64,000 nucleotides of DNA from Paenibacillus sacheonensis (GCF_009909195.1 NZ_JAAAMU010000002.1:62001-126000); one strand, 5' to 3'; shown: positions 16,565 through 26,408, counted from the stretch's first letter. The notes: a model not told the origin generated them from the letters alone. A program made the numbers and translations.

Positions 16565-17500
16565 ATGAAAGCCCTAGGGCGTTTCTTCAAAGACATAAAC
16601 CGCAATAAAGCCTTGCTGTTGATGGTGCTTCCGGCAACCGTCTGGTTTATTTTCTTCTCGTACCTGCCGATGCTCGGCACGATCATTTCGTTTAAGGAAT
16701 ACCGCGTACACGGCGGATTTTTGTCCAGCATCATCCACAGTAAATGGGTCGGCTTCGATAATTTCAAGTTCCTGTTCAGCACGGACGACGCTTACATCAT
16801 CACGCGCAACACGCTGCTCTACAATATCGTGTTCATTCTGATCGGACTCGTTCTGGCGGTGGCCATGGCCATCGTGCTCTCCGAAATCGCAAACAAACGG
16901 CTGGCGAAATGGTACCAGACCGGCATGTTCATGCCGTATTTCTTGTCCTGGGTCATCGTCGGTTATTTCGTATATAGCTTCCTCAGCTTCGATCGGGGCA
17001 TGATCAACAAGATCGCGGCATCCTTCGGCATGGACGCGACGCAGTGGTATTCGGAGCCGAAATACTGGCCGTTCATCATCGTGATCGTGTTCTTATGGAA
17101 ATCGCTCGGCTACAACAGCGTCGTGTATCTGGCGGCCATTCTCGGCATCGACAAATCGTTGTACGAGGCCGCGATGATCGACGGCGCGAACAAATGGCAG
17201 CAGATTCGCAACATCACGCTGCCGATGCTGGCGCCGCTCATGACCATTCTGACGCTGCTGGCCATCGGACGCATCTTCTATGCCGACTTCGGCTTGTTCT
17301 ACCAAGTCACGCGCGATTCCGGGACGCTCTACGGCGTTACGAACGTTATCGACACCTATGTATACCGCGGCTTGAAGACGACCGGCGAAATCGGCATGAG
17401 CACGGCGGCGGGGCTGTATCAGTCGTTCGTCGGCTTCGTGCTCGTCATTACGTCGAACTACATCGTGCGGAAGTTCAATAAGGACAACGCGCTGTTCTAA
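16565..17500 (+). CDS. Sugar ABC transporter permease, LplB/YtcP-partner type
   Basis: 311 residues, six predicted membrane helices (first LLLMVLPATVWFIFFSYLPM). The EAA loop reads EAAMIDGANKWQQIRNITLPMLAPL, which couples to the ATPase. This is the first inner-membrane subunit of the oligosaccharide importer whose binding protein is encoded upstream. Start ATG 16565 follows AAGGGTG at 9 bases. Confidence 0.92.
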   Translation: MKALGRFFKDINRNKALLLMVLPATVWFIFFSYLPMLGTIISFKEYRVHGGFLSSIIHSKWVGFDNFKFLFSTDDAYIITRNTLLYNIVFILIGLVLAVAMAIVLSEIANKRLAKWYQTGMFMPYFLSWVIVGYFVYSFLSFDRGMINKIAASFGMDATQWYSEPKYWPFIIVIVFLWKSLGYNSVVYLAAILGIDKSLYEAAMIDGANKWQQIRNITLPMLAPLMTILTLLAIGRIFYADFGLFYQVTRDSGTLYGVTNVIDTYVYRGLKTTGEIGMSTAAGLYQSFVGFVLVITSNYIVRKFNKDNALF

Positions 17501-17504
17501 AGCT

Positions 17505-17735
17505 GATTGGTTTGCGTTCTACGACGGAGGTGGGAGAATGCAGCATTCAGCTACTTCGTAAGCATAGGGATTGGTTTGCGTTAACCGACGAGCCAAAGGA
17601 TTTTCGTGATAAAAATCCGCTTCGAAGGCATGACCTGCGGTCGCTATGGGTCTCCACTCGCTGTTGTATTCCGCATTTCTTTGATTATGTAAGTGAGTAG
17701 ATGTAGAAATACGGATACAAAGGCGACCGCTGACG
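17505..17735. repeat. Structured intergenic element between the two sugar permease genes
   Basis: This gap (17501-17820) is unusually long for two permeases of one importer and is rich in symmetry. GATTGGTTTGCGTT occurs twice (17505-17518, 17569-17582). GAATG-CAG-CATTC at 17536-17548 and GGATTTT...AAAATCC at 17598-17618 form hairpins. A larger imperfect inverted repeat pairs 17637-17644 (GCGGTCGC) with 17723-17730, and 17664-17680 with 17705-17720. It carries no credible gene. The pattern resembles a non-autonomous repeat (MITE-like) or a structured RNA; which one cannot be decided from one copy. Confidence 0.6.
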
Positions 17736-17820
17736 CTGTTCCGACTCCATACCGACACTCCGGTCACAAAAATAAACGATAGACCTCTCAACCTACGCTA
17801 ACCAGAAAGGAGCAACTTTC

Positions 17821-18735
17821 ATGGCTTCCATAAGCAAACCGCAGGATTTCCACCGGCTGTCGCCGTTCTGGAACGTCTTGTTCAATCTCATCGCCGGCAT
17901 CTTCGCGCTGGCCTGCGTATTCCCGTTTCTGTTCGTCATGATCATCTCGTTCACGGACGAGAAGACGCTCGCCCGGAACGGCTACTCCCTGCTGCCGGAG
18001 AAATGGAGCGTCGACGCCTACAGCTATTTGTTCAAGGCAGGCGATCAACTGCTGCGCTCCTACGGCGTTACGATTCTCGTGACGGTCGTCGGCACAGTCA
18101 TCAGCCTGATCATGATCTCGCTGTTTGCCTACGCCATCTCGCGCAAAGGGTTCAAATACCGTAATTTTTTCTCCTTCCTGGCTTTCTTCACGATGCTCTT
18201 CAACGGCGGGCTCGTGCCGAGCTATATCGTGACGACGAGGCTGCTCGGCCTGGAAAACTCGCTCTGGGCGCTCATTCTGCCGCTGGCGGTCAATGCGTTC
18301 TACATCATGATCATGCGGACGTTCTTCTCCACGATGATTCCGGACGCGATCGTGGAATCCGGTAAAATCGACGGCGCTGGGGAGTTCGGGATCTTCTTCC
18401 GCCTGATCGTGCCGCTCGCGCTGCCGGGCCTGGCCACGATCGCGCTGTTCAGCACGCTCGGGTATTGGAACGACTGGTTCAATGCGCTGCTTTATATCGA
18501 CGACCCGAATCTGGTTCCGCTGCAATCGATGCTGATGCGGATCGAGAACAGCATGCAGTTCATTCTCGCGAACAGCAACAACACCTCGCTCGGCGTAGGC
18601 GTCCTGCAGTCGATGCCGCAGGATACGTCGCGAATGGCGATGGTCGTGCTGGCGACCGGGCCGATCGTGCTCGCCTACCCGTTCTTCCAACGGTACTTCG
18701 TCCAAGGTTTGACAGTGGGCGCCGTTAAAGAGTAA
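17821..18735 (+). CDS. Sugar ABC transporter permease, LplC/YtcP type
   Basis: 304 residues with six predicted membrane helices (IAGIFALACVFPFLFVMIIS first). The EAA loop is visible as ESGKIDGAGEFGIFFRLIVPLALPG. It ends with the typical YPFFQRYFVQGLTVGAVKE tail of this subfamily. GAAAGGAG precedes the ATG by about 8 bases. It is the second channel subunit and is followed at 38 bases by the GH125 gene, so transport and hydrolysis are probably in one transcript. Confidence 0.93.
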   Translation: MASISKPQDFHRLSPFWNVLFNLIAGIFALACVFPFLFVMIISFTDEKTLARNGYSLLPEKWSVDAYSYLFKAGDQLLRSYGVTILVTVVGTVISLIMISLFAYAISRKGFKYRNFFSFLAFFTMLFNGGLVPSYIVTTRLLGLENSLWALILPLAVNAFYIMIMRTFFSTMIPDAIVESGKIDGAGEFGIFFRLIVPLALPGLATIALFSTLGYWNDWFNALLYIDDPNLVPLQSMLMRIENSMQFILANSNNTSLGVGVLQSMPQDTSRMAMVVLATGPIVLAYPFFQRYFVQGLTVGAVKE

Positions 18736-18773
18736 GGTCATTGATGGAAAAAACGAGGGAGAGATAACCAGAC

Positions 18774-20099
18774 ATGGAACAATTCAGATTACCGAAAATC
18801 GACATGCCGGCACTGCCGCTGCCGCAATCCATCCAGGACGTGCTCGCGGAAGCCGAGACGAGACTGGCGCACCGGCCGAAGCTGCTGCAGCTGTTCAAGA
18901 ACTGTTTCCCGAATACGCTGGAGACGACGACGAAGCTGCTTGAGGATGGAACGACGTTCGTCATCACGGGCGATATTCCGGCGATGTGGCTGCGCGACTC
19001 CGTCGAGCAGGTCATGCATTACGTGCCGTTCGCCAAGGAAGACGCCGATCTGCAGCGCATCATCAGCGGGCTGATCAAGCTTCATATGCGCGATATCGTC
19101 ATCGATCCGTACGCGAACGCGTTCAACGAAATGGCGAACGACTGGCATTGGAACACCGACGACAAGACCGATATGTCGCCATGGGTTTGGGAGCGCAAAT
19201 TCGAGCTGGATTCCATCTGCTTCTCGATGCGCCTTGCGTTCGCCTATTGGAAAGAAACGGGCCGCGCGGATATCTTCGACGCGGACTTCAAGATCGCGAT
19301 GCGCACGGCGGTCGATCTGTGGAAGCGGGAGCAGCTGCACTTCGAGCGTTCGCCGTACCGTTTCGAGCGGGACAACGGCATCATGCACGACACGCTCCAG
19401 AACGATGGCCGCGGCATGCCGGTCAATTATACGGGCATGGTCTGGTCGGGCTTCCGTCCAAGCGACGACGCCTGCGATTTTCACTACAACATCCCGGATA
19501 ACATGTTTGCCGTCGTTACCCTCCGCCAAATGCGGGAAATCGCCGAGTTCGTGTTCCGCGACCTGTCGTTCGAGCAAGAAATGGCGAAGCTCGAGCGCGA
19601 GATCGACCACGGCATTCAGCTATACGGCATCTACCGTCATCCGGAATTCGGACCGATCTATGCGTACGAGACGGACGGCTTCGGCAGTCATTGCCTGATG
19701 GACGATGCGGGAACGCCCGGACTGATCTCGATTCCGTATCTCGGGTACGTAGACGCCAGCGATCCGATTTATAAGAATACCCGCCGTTTTGCCCTCAGCA
19801 AAGAAAATCCGTTCTATTACGAAGGCACGGCGGCCCGCGGCATCGGCAGTCCGCATACGCCTCCGGGCTATGTTTGGCACATGGCGTTGTCCATGCAAGG
19901 GCTCACGGCTTCCTCGGACGAGGAGAAGCTGGCGATGATCGCGCTGCTCGAAGCGACGGACGCGGACACCGGTTATATGCATGAAGGCTTCCATTCGGAC
20001 GATCCGGCCGTGTTCACGCGCAAATGGTTCGCTTGGTCCAACAGCTTGTTCTCGCAGCTGGTGTACAAGGCGATGAAAGCGGGGCTGCTCGATGCCTAG
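18774..20099 (+). CDS. Glycoside hydrolase family 125, exo-alpha-1,6-mannosidase
   Basis: 441 residues, the usual GH125 length. The family's hallmark segment GDIPAMWLRDSVEQVMHYV is near residue 64-82, followed by NEMANDWHWNTDD and WVWERKFELDSI. GH125 enzymes are metal-independent inverting exo-mannosidases that remove non-reducing alpha-1,6-mannose. No signal peptide is present, so it works inside the cell on imported mannosides. It is the first of three overlapping or adjacent glycosidase genes after the permeases, which fixes the likely substrate of the locus. Confidence 0.92.
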   Translation: MEQFRLPKIDMPALPLPQSIQDVLAEAETRLAHRPKLLQLFKNCFPNTLETTTKLLEDGTTFVITGDIPAMWLRDSVEQVMHYVPFAKEDADLQRIISGLIKLHMRDIVIDPYANAFNEMANDWHWNTDDKTDMSPWVWERKFELDSICFSMRLAFAYWKETGRADIFDADFKIAMRTAVDLWKREQLHFERSPYRFERDNGIMHDTLQNDGRGMPVNYTGMVWSGFRPSDDACDFHYNIPDNMFAVVTLRQMREIAEFVFRDLSFEQEMAKLEREIDHGIQLYGIYRHPEFGPIYAYETDGFGSHCLMDDAGTPGLISIPYLGYVDASDPIYKNTRRFALSKENPFYYEGTAARGIGSPHTPPGYVWHMALSMQGLTASSDEEKLAMIALLEATDADTGYMHEGFHSDDPAVFTRKWFAWSNSLFSQLVYKAMKAGLLDA

Positions 20100-23000
20100 A
20101 TTGACGGTCCGATCGACGCAAGCGGCCCGACTGACGTCTCTACCGGTCGGCAAAACGATTCTCTTCTACGACGGCGCCTTTCCGGGCGCCGCTGTCGTAG
20201 ATCCGGCAGCATTGGAGCAGCTGCGAGGGATCGGCGACGTATGCACGGCTGATGAGCTGGCGGACCGCTTGCGCGAAGCGGACGGCGGCGTATTTGTCTC
20301 GCTGCACGCGCCGTATTTTCCAAGCGCGAGCTGGGAGGCGCTGCTGGATTTCTTGAAGCGCGGCGGAGGCTTGATCAGCGCGGGCGGCGCTCCTTTTCGT
20401 CTGCCCGTAAGTAAAGAAGCGGATGCATGGGTGATCGAACCCGAGCAGACCGCTTATCATCGCCAGCTGCGCATTCACGAGCTGCTGCCCGTACAGGCTG
20501 CGCCCGTAGCGACGCTCGCGGCGGCGATGGATATTCCGTTGTTCCAAGGCAGCGAGGCGCTGTTCGACCTGTCGGATACGTGGAACCTGGTGCCGCATGT
20601 CACGAAGACAAGCGATCTGCCGCATCAGATGGGATCGGCAGGTCCGATGGACGCGCATATTTACCCGCTGCTGAAAGGCATCTCCGCCGAAGGCAGGGAA
20701 GTTGCCGCTCCGGTCGTGCTGTGGGAGAACACGAAGGGCGACTTTGCCGGCGGACGCTGGTTGTTCGTCAATCATGCGCTTGGCGCGGAGTTCTTCGCGC
20801 GAGGCGGAGCCGCGGCATTGCGGGAGTGGGCGGCATACTGCGCGGCCGGCGTGACCGAACTGTGGCTGAAGCCGAGCTATGCGTCCTACGAGCTGAACGA
20901 ACGGCCGATGCTGACGCTGCAAGCGCAGAAGCTGAGCCGCGGCGGCGAACATGGCGCCACTCCGGCGCGCAGGACGAGCTGGACGTTTACGGTTCAAGTT
21001 CACTATGTGGACGTAGAGCCGGCGGCGTTCCTGGATGTCCATCAAGCGGACGTCGGACGGGCGCTCGAGCTGGTGCGGATTCCGCTCCCGCTTGATCTGC
21101 AAGCCGGTTATTACCGCGTAACGTGCACGGCTGTCTCCGCAGAAGGCGAGACGCGAGTGCTGCGCCAAGGCTTCTGGGGAACGGACCACGCGCTGCTTCG
21201 CTCGGGCGGCCTGCTGACGCGCGGGCGGGATTATTTCGAGAAGGACGGCCATCCGATGCCTGTCGTCGGCATGACGTACATGACGTCCGACGTTGCGCGC
21301 AAGTTCCTGTTCCTGCCGAACGCGGCGGTATGGGACCGCGACATGGCGCAAATGCGCAAAGCCGGCATCAATTGGATTCGGACGGGGATTTGGACGGCGT
21401 ACCGCAACGTCATGCAGGTCGACGGCCATGCGTCCGAGGAGGTGCTGCGTTCGATCGACGCCTTCTTCATGACGGCGAAGAAGAACGGGCTGCAAGTGAC
21501 GTTCACGTTCTTCTCGTTCACCCCCGAGGCGTGGGAAGGGGTCAATCCGTATCTGGATCCGCGCAGCGTGGAAGCGCAGAAGCGGTTCATTCAATCCATC
21601 GTCAGCCGCCATCGCGACACGACGAACGTCGACTGGGATTTGATCAACGAGCCGTCGATGTTCGATCCGCCGCGGATCTTCTCGGACGGGCCGCGGTCGA
21701 CCCGCGACCGCTTCGAACGCGAGGCCTATACCGCTTGGCTCGCGGAGCGGCACGGTTCCGTCGCGCGGCTGCGCGAACGCTGGGGGATGACGCCCGGCGA
21801 ACTGCCGGACTTCGCTTCCGCCGCCATTCCGGAGCCGGAGGACATCAATTTCGACGTGCAGGACATGCACCAAGGCAAGCGGGGAACGCGCTGGCTGGAT
21901 TACGTCTTGTTCTCCATGGAGATGCATAACCGCTGGGCAAGCGAACTCGTTAATGCCATTAAGGAAAGCAACCCCGATCAGCTGGTCACCGTCGGCCAGG
22001 ACGAAGGGCTGGGGGCGCAGCGTCCATCGCCGTTCTTCTACGAAGAAGCGGTGGATTATACGACCGTTCATTCCTGGTGGCTGAACGACCATCTGCTGTG
22101 GGACGGCATCTTCGCCAAGACGGCGAACAAGCCGAACGTTATTCAAGAAACAGGCATCATGTACGTGGAGACGCCGGCGGGTTTCGCGAAGCGTTCCGAG
22201 GAAGAGCTGCGCGCCATGCTGGAACGCAAGTACGCGTACGCTTTTGCAACGGGCGGAGCGGGCGCGGTGCAGTGGATATGGAACACCAATTTCTACATGG
22301 ACAACGCGAACGAGTCCCATATCGGCGCGCTGCGCGCGGACGGAACGGAGAAGCCTGAAGCGGACGTATCTTACCGGTTCGGCAGCTTCATGGCGGATAT
22401 CCGCGACCTGTTTCATGAGCGCGAGCTCGAGGACGTGGCCGTCGTATTCCCGTACTCCAACGACTTCTCGAACCGCAAGCTGGCGTTCGACGCGACGACC
22501 CGCTTGACGCGCGTGCTGGGCTACGAGCTGAAGATGCCGTTCCGCGGCGTGTCCGAGTATCATCTCGACGCGCTCGAAGCGGCGCCGGCGAAGCTGATCA
22601 TCGTTCCGTCGGCGCATAACTTCGACGACGAAGCGTTTGCGCAGCTGCTGGACATCGTGGACCGCACGGCGGCGACGCTGCTCTTCACCGGGCCGCTCGG
22701 ACTCGACGCCTATTGGCGCCGCTCGGATCGGCTCGCGGCAGCGTTCGGCGAACGGAAGCTCGGCAACGTCGTCCGCGAAGAACGGGTGAACATCGGCGAG
22801 AAGGCGTACCCGGTATCGTACGGCCAACGGCGAATTGCCGAGGTGCTCAAGGAAGCCGTCGCGAGCGACGGATCCGTTCCCCCAGGGGCGGACGGGATCG
22901 TCGAAGCGGCATGCGGCGACGGCCGCTTGATCTGGTGTCCGCTCCCCGTGGAGCTGAACGAGCGCACCGAGCCGATCGCGGCTTTGTACGCGCATGCGCT

Positions 23001-23277
23001 TGAAGCGGCCGGCTGCCAAGCCGAACTGACTTGGCTTCGAGGCGGCGACTTGCCCGGCGTTTACGGCCGGAGCCTTCGTTTCCGGGACGGCGAGCTCTTC
23101 GTCTTCGTATCCGAGTACGCGCATGATGCGCCTATCGAGGTTCGGGCGGCGGGAACCGGCAGGACGTATTCCTTCGTACTGGAGCGGGAGCGGGCAGTGA
23201 TGTTCGCCGTGGATTCGGACGGCCGCGTCACGTCGGTCTATCGGCCCGATGAAGTAGTCGTGCAGACCCAGGCATAA
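20092..23277 (+). CDS. Large clan GH-A glycosidase, GH42-like, with N-terminal extension
   Basis: 1061 residues, much longer than a typical GH42 enzyme (about 650-700). The N-terminal 350 residues include an amidotransferase-like fold (GVFVSLHAPYFPSASWEALL, LKRGGGLISAGG) and beta-rich stretches. The catalytic barrel follows: WDLINEPS holds the probable acid/base Glu (near 518) and IQETGI the probable nucleophile Glu (near 684). After this a region like the GH42 trimerisation domain appears (VAVVFPYSNDF, KLIIVPSAHNFDD). No signal peptide, hence cytoplasmic. The ATG overlaps the GH125 gene by 8 bases. The exact family and the linkage cut are uncertain; a beta-mannosidase or beta-galactosidase activity is possible. 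Confidence 0.8.
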   Translation: MPRLTVRSTQAARLTSLPVGKTILFYDGAFPGAAVVDPAALEQLRGIGDVCTADELADRLREADGGVFVSLHAPYFPSASWEALLDFLKRGGGLISAGGAPFRLPVSKEADAWVIEPEQTAYHRQLRIHELLPVQAAPVATLAAAMDIPLFQGSEALFDLSDTWNLVPHVTKTSDLPHQMGSAGPMDAHIYPLLKGISAEGREVAAPVVLWENTKGDFAGGRWLFVNHALGAEFFARGGAAALREWAAYCAAGVTELWLKPSYASYELNERPMLTLQAQKLSRGGEHGATPARRTSWTFTVQVHYVDVEPAAFLDVHQADVGRALELVRIPLPLDLQAGYYRVTCTAVSAEGETRVLRQGFWGTDHALLRSGGLLTRGRDYFEKDGHPMPVVGMTYMTSDVARKFLFLPNAAVWDRDMAQMRKAGINWIRTGIWTAYRNVMQVDGHASEEVLRSIDAFFMTAKKNGLQVTFTFFSFTPEAWEGVNPYLDPRSVEAQKRFIQSIVSRHRDTTNVDWDLINEPSMFDPPRIFSDGPRSTRDRFEREAYTAWLAERHGSVARLRERWGMTPGELPDFASAAIPEPEDINFDVQDMHQGKRGTRWLDYVLFSMEMHNRWASELVNAIKESNPDQLVTVGQDEGLGAQRPSPFFYEEAVDYTTVHSWWLNDHLLWDGIFAKTANKPNVIQETGIMYVETPAGFAKRSEEELRAMLERKYAYAFATGGAGAVQWIWNTNFYMDNANESHIGALRADGTEKPEADVSYRFGSFMADIRDLFHERELEDVAVVFPYSNDFSNRKLAFDATTRLTRVLGYELKMPFRGVSEYHLDALEAAPAKLIIVPSAHNFDDEAFAQLLDIVDRTAATLLFTGPLGLDAYWRRSDRLAAAFGERKLGNVVREERVNIGEKAYPVSYGQRRIAEVLKEAVASDGSVPPGADGIVEAACGDGRLIWCPLPVELNERTEPIAALYAHALEAAGCQAELTWLRGGDLPGVYGRSLRFRDGELFVFVSEYAHDAPIEVRAAGTGRTYSFVLERERAVMFAVDSDGRVTSVYRPDEVVVQTQA

Positions 23278-23379
23278 GTAATAGGCAGCGCGCATGAACT
23301 CGGCAATATATAATGCATGGTCAAGCAGCAAATGAGATTTATGCAGGAACGAACGGAATCAGGAAGGGTGACATTCATC

Positions 23380-26139
23380 TTGGCGAACGCAGAGAACAGA
23401 AGAACGGCGCATATCATCTCGCATACCCACTGGGACCGCGAATGGTACCTGCCTTACGAGAAACATCACGTCCGGCTGATCGCGCTGATGGACACGCTGA
23501 TGGACACGCTGGAGAACGATAAGGAATATCGCAGCTTCTACTTGGACGGACAGACGATTATTATCGAGGATTACCTGCAGGTGCGCCCCGATCAGCGGGG
23601 ACGGCTGGAGAAATGGATTCGCGAAGGCCGCATCCACATCGGGCCTTGGTACGTGCTGCAGGACGCGTTCCTGACGAGCAGCGAAGCGAACGTGCGCAAT
23701 CTGCAGATCGGGCATCAGGACGCCGCGCGTTACGATACGATCGCCAAAATCGGATATTTCCCGGACACGTTCGGGAATATCGGCCAAGCGCCGCAGCTTA
23801 TGCGGCAGGCGGACATCGACAACGCGGTGTTCGGCCGCGGCGTGAAGCCGACGGGCTTCAACAACACGGTATCGGATGCCGCTTACGAATCATCCTTCTC
23901 GGAGCTCGTCTGGGAAGGTCCGGACGGCTCGCGCGTACTCGGGATTTTGTTTGCCAACTGGTACAGCAACGGCAACGAGGTGCCCGTCGACGAGGCGGAA
24001 GCCAAGGTCTACTGGGACCGCAAGCTTGCGGATGCCGGCAAATACGCCTCGACGGGCCAGCTGCTGTTCATGAACGGGTGCGATCATCAGCCGATTCAGA
24101 CGGACCTGTCCGAAGCCATTCGCGTGGCGGGCAAGCTGTATCCGGACACGGACTTCGTCCATTCGAACTTCCCCGATTATCTGGCCTCGCTGCGGGCGTC
24201 GCTGCACGATAAGGAGCTGTCGGTCGTTCGGGGCGAGCTGCGCAGCCAGCGGACGGACGGCTGGTCGACGCTCGTGAACACGGCTTCGGCCAGAGTGTAT
24301 TTGAAACAAATGAACCAAGTCGGGCAGACGCTGCTGGAGAAGGTCGCCGAGCCGCTCGCCGCGTTCGCGCATGCAGCCGGCCGGGCGAAGTACCCGCAGC
24401 ACTTGCTCACGTACGCTTGGAAGACGCTCATGCAGAACCATCCCCACGACAGCATTTGCGGCTGCAGCGTCGATGAAGTGCACCGCGAGATGGTTACCCG
24501 GTTCGATAAGAGCCGCCATGTCGCGGAGACGATCGTGGACGACAGCGCGCTTGCGCTTGCCGGCGCCGTCGATACGAGCGCGTTGGCCGCATACGGCCGG
24601 GACGCGCTGCCGCTCGTCGTGTTCAATACGACGGGATGGAACCGCAGCGGCGTCGTGGAGGTCGAGCTGGACGTTGCGCGCGTCTATTACCGGGAAGGCA
24701 TCAGCCCGAACGAAATGATCCGCATGATGAAGGGCATCGCCGTCACCGGGCGCACGCTCGTCGATTCGGACGGCAAGGCCATAGCCTGCACGATGGAAGA
24801 TCTCGGCTTGCAGTTCGACTACGAGCTGCCGGATGACAAGTTCCGCCAGCCGTACTGGGCGCGCCGCGTGAAGCTGACGTTCGAAGCGGCCGAAGTGCCG
24901 GCGCTCGGGTTGAAAACCTTCGCTTGGGTGCTCGATTCGGCCGACGCGGCAGCGGAGACGTCGCTCGTGACCGGAGCCCGCTCGATGAGCAACGGAAATC
25001 TAAGCGTCGACATCGCCGAGGACGGCACCTTGACGGTGACGGACTTCGCAAGCGGCCGCACGTACCGCGACCTGTTGATCTATGAAGATGCCGGAGACAT
25101 CGGCAACGAATACATGTTCAAGCAGCCGGATGCCGAGCCTGCGCTCACGACCAAAGGTTTCGCGGCGGAAATCCGCGTCATCGAGGACAGCGCCTGCCGT
25201 GCGGCGTTCGAAATCGTGCATCGCTGGTCCGTTCCGGCATCGGCCGACGAACTGTTCGAGCAGGAGAAGCAGGAAGCGGTCTATTATCCGGAGCGTAAAG
25301 CCGGACGCTCGGCAGCGCATGTGCCGTTCACGATCCGTTCCGTCGTCAGCTTGGAGCGTTCCGGGACCGGCGTGGGCGTCAGCGTCTCCTTCGATAACCA
25401 AGCCAAAGACCACCGCGTCCGCGCATTGTTCCCGACGGACCTGATTACATCCGTTCACCGGGTCGACGCGATCTTCGAGGCCGCGGTTCGGGACAACGAA
25501 CCGGCAGCCGAGTGGGAGAATCCTAGCAATGCGCAGCATCAGCAGGCTTTCGCCGATGTCAGCGACGAGAAGCAGGGGCTGACCATCGCCAACAAAGGCT
25601 TGAACGAATACGAAGTGCTGCGCGACGGCCGCAACACGATTGCGGTTACGCTGCTTCGTTCCGTTGCCGAACTCGGCGACTGGGGCGTCTTCCCGACGCC
25701 GGAAGCGCAGTGCCTCGGCATGCAGACGGCCGAACTGCTGATCCTTCCGCATCAAGGGGATGGCGCGGTATCCGGCGCATTTGCATCGGCATATCAATTC
25801 CAGACGCCATGGACTTCCGTGCAGACTGGTGTTCATGGCGGCACGCTCGCGCCCGTTCATGCTTTTATGGCATGGGAAGGCGAAGGCATCGCCTTCTCTT
25901 CGGCCAAAATCGCGGAGGCGTCGGGCGATCTCATGCTGCGCTGGTTCAACCTGCGGCCTGAATCGGCAGTGCTTGACGTGCGGCCGAATGTTGGCGTGGC
26001 CGCGTCTGCGTATAAGAGCGACGTGCTTGAACGCGCTGGCGAACGCTTCCGGTCGGCGGAGGGCGATGCCGCTGCGGCGTTTACCGCGGAGCTCGGTCCT
26101 TGCGAGATTTTCACGGTCGGCATCGTATCGGAGAGATAG
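23380..26139 (+). CDS. Glycoside hydrolase family 38 alpha-mannosidase
   Basis: 919 residues from the proposed TTG. The N-terminus begins the GH38 catalytic domain at once: IISHTHWDREWYLPYE carries the zinc-binding H and D, and IGYFPDTFGNIGQAPQLM near residue 128 the region of the catalytic aspartate. Further zinc/active-site residues are in NHPHDSICGCSVDEVHREM. The C-terminal half is the beta-sandwich typical of the family. TTG 23380 is preferred (AGGAAGG 11 bases upstream, and the protein then matches family N-termini); ATG 23317 in the same frame lacks a ribosome site. It would finish degradation of alpha-1,2/1,3/1,6-mannosides after the GH125 enzyme. Confidence 0.9.
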   Translation: MANAENRRTAHIISHTHWDREWYLPYEKHHVRLIALMDTLMDTLENDKEYRSFYLDGQTIIIEDYLQVRPDQRGRLEKWIREGRIHIGPWYVLQDAFLTSSEANVRNLQIGHQDAARYDTIAKIGYFPDTFGNIGQAPQLMRQADIDNAVFGRGVKPTGFNNTVSDAAYESSFSELVWEGPDGSRVLGILFANWYSNGNEVPVDEAEAKVYWDRKLADAGKYASTGQLLFMNGCDHQPIQTDLSEAIRVAGKLYPDTDFVHSNFPDYLASLRASLHDKELSVVRGELRSQRTDGWSTLVNTASARVYLKQMNQVGQTLLEKVAEPLAAFAHAAGRAKYPQHLLTYAWKTLMQNHPHDSICGCSVDEVHREMVTRFDKSRHVAETIVDDSALALAGAVDTSALAAYGRDALPLVVFNTTGWNRSGVVEVELDVARVYYREGISPNEMIRMMKGIAVTGRTLVDSDGKAIACTMEDLGLQFDYELPDDKFRQPYWARRVKLTFEAAEVPALGLKTFAWVLDSADAAAETSLVTGARSMSNGNLSVDIAEDGTLTVTDFASGRTYRDLLIYEDAGDIGNEYMFKQPDAEPALTTKGFAAEIRVIEDSACRAAFEIVHRWSVPASADELFEQEKQEAVYYPERKAGRSAAHVPFTIRSVVSLERSGTGVGVSVSFDNQAKDHRVRALFPTDLITSVHRVDAIFEAAVRDNEPAAEWENPSNAQHQQAFADVSDEKQGLTIANKGLNEYEVLRDGRNTIAVTLLRSVAELGDWGVFPTPEAQCLGMQTAELLILPHQGDGAVSGAFASAYQFQTPWTSVQTGVHGGTLAPVHAFMAWEGEGIAFSSAKIAEASGDLMLRWFNLRPESAVLDVRPNVGVAASAYKSDVLERAGERFRSAEGDAAAAFTAELGPCEIFTVGIVSER

Positions 26140-26201
26140 CTTAAGGTATAGGTGGAATCTACCACGAGCAGCGATAAACGTTCGCTTGCCGGTTAGAAAG
26201 G

Positions 26202-26226
26202 GGTCAGCTTCGGCTGGCCTTTTTTA
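26202..26226 (+). terminator. Intrinsic terminator after the mannoside operon
   Basis: A seven-base stem (26202-26208 with 26213-26219, one wobble pair) closed by the tetraloop TTCG, followed by six T and then further T-rich sequence. It closes the transporter/glycosidase transcript. Confidence 0.85.
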
Positions 26227-26408
26227 TTTTGCTTTTTCTTTAGTTGTCATTTCTTTTGCATTTTTATGTATGCGCGCGGAGGAAGGCTTCTCTCGGCCGG
26301 AGAAGTTAATAGGTATCATGGGCTGTGATCGTCTTGTAAGGACTTGAGTGCGCCATAGTTGCGTATATCGCGTTAACTTCGCACAAGTTTATTCGAGATG
26401 GGGCCGAA

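Noticed and set aside
17512-17700. Short open frame inside the gap between the two sugar permeases
   Set aside because: It lies in the hairpin-rich element, has no convincing ribosome site and no similarity pattern; the symmetry is better explained as structure or repeat.
20140-23331. A 1063-codon open frame on the minus strand opposite the GH42-like gene
   Set aside because: It mirrors the codon frame of a well-supported glycosidase; GC-rich codons rarely give stops in that antisense frame. It is rich in Arg, His and Gln with no domain pattern.
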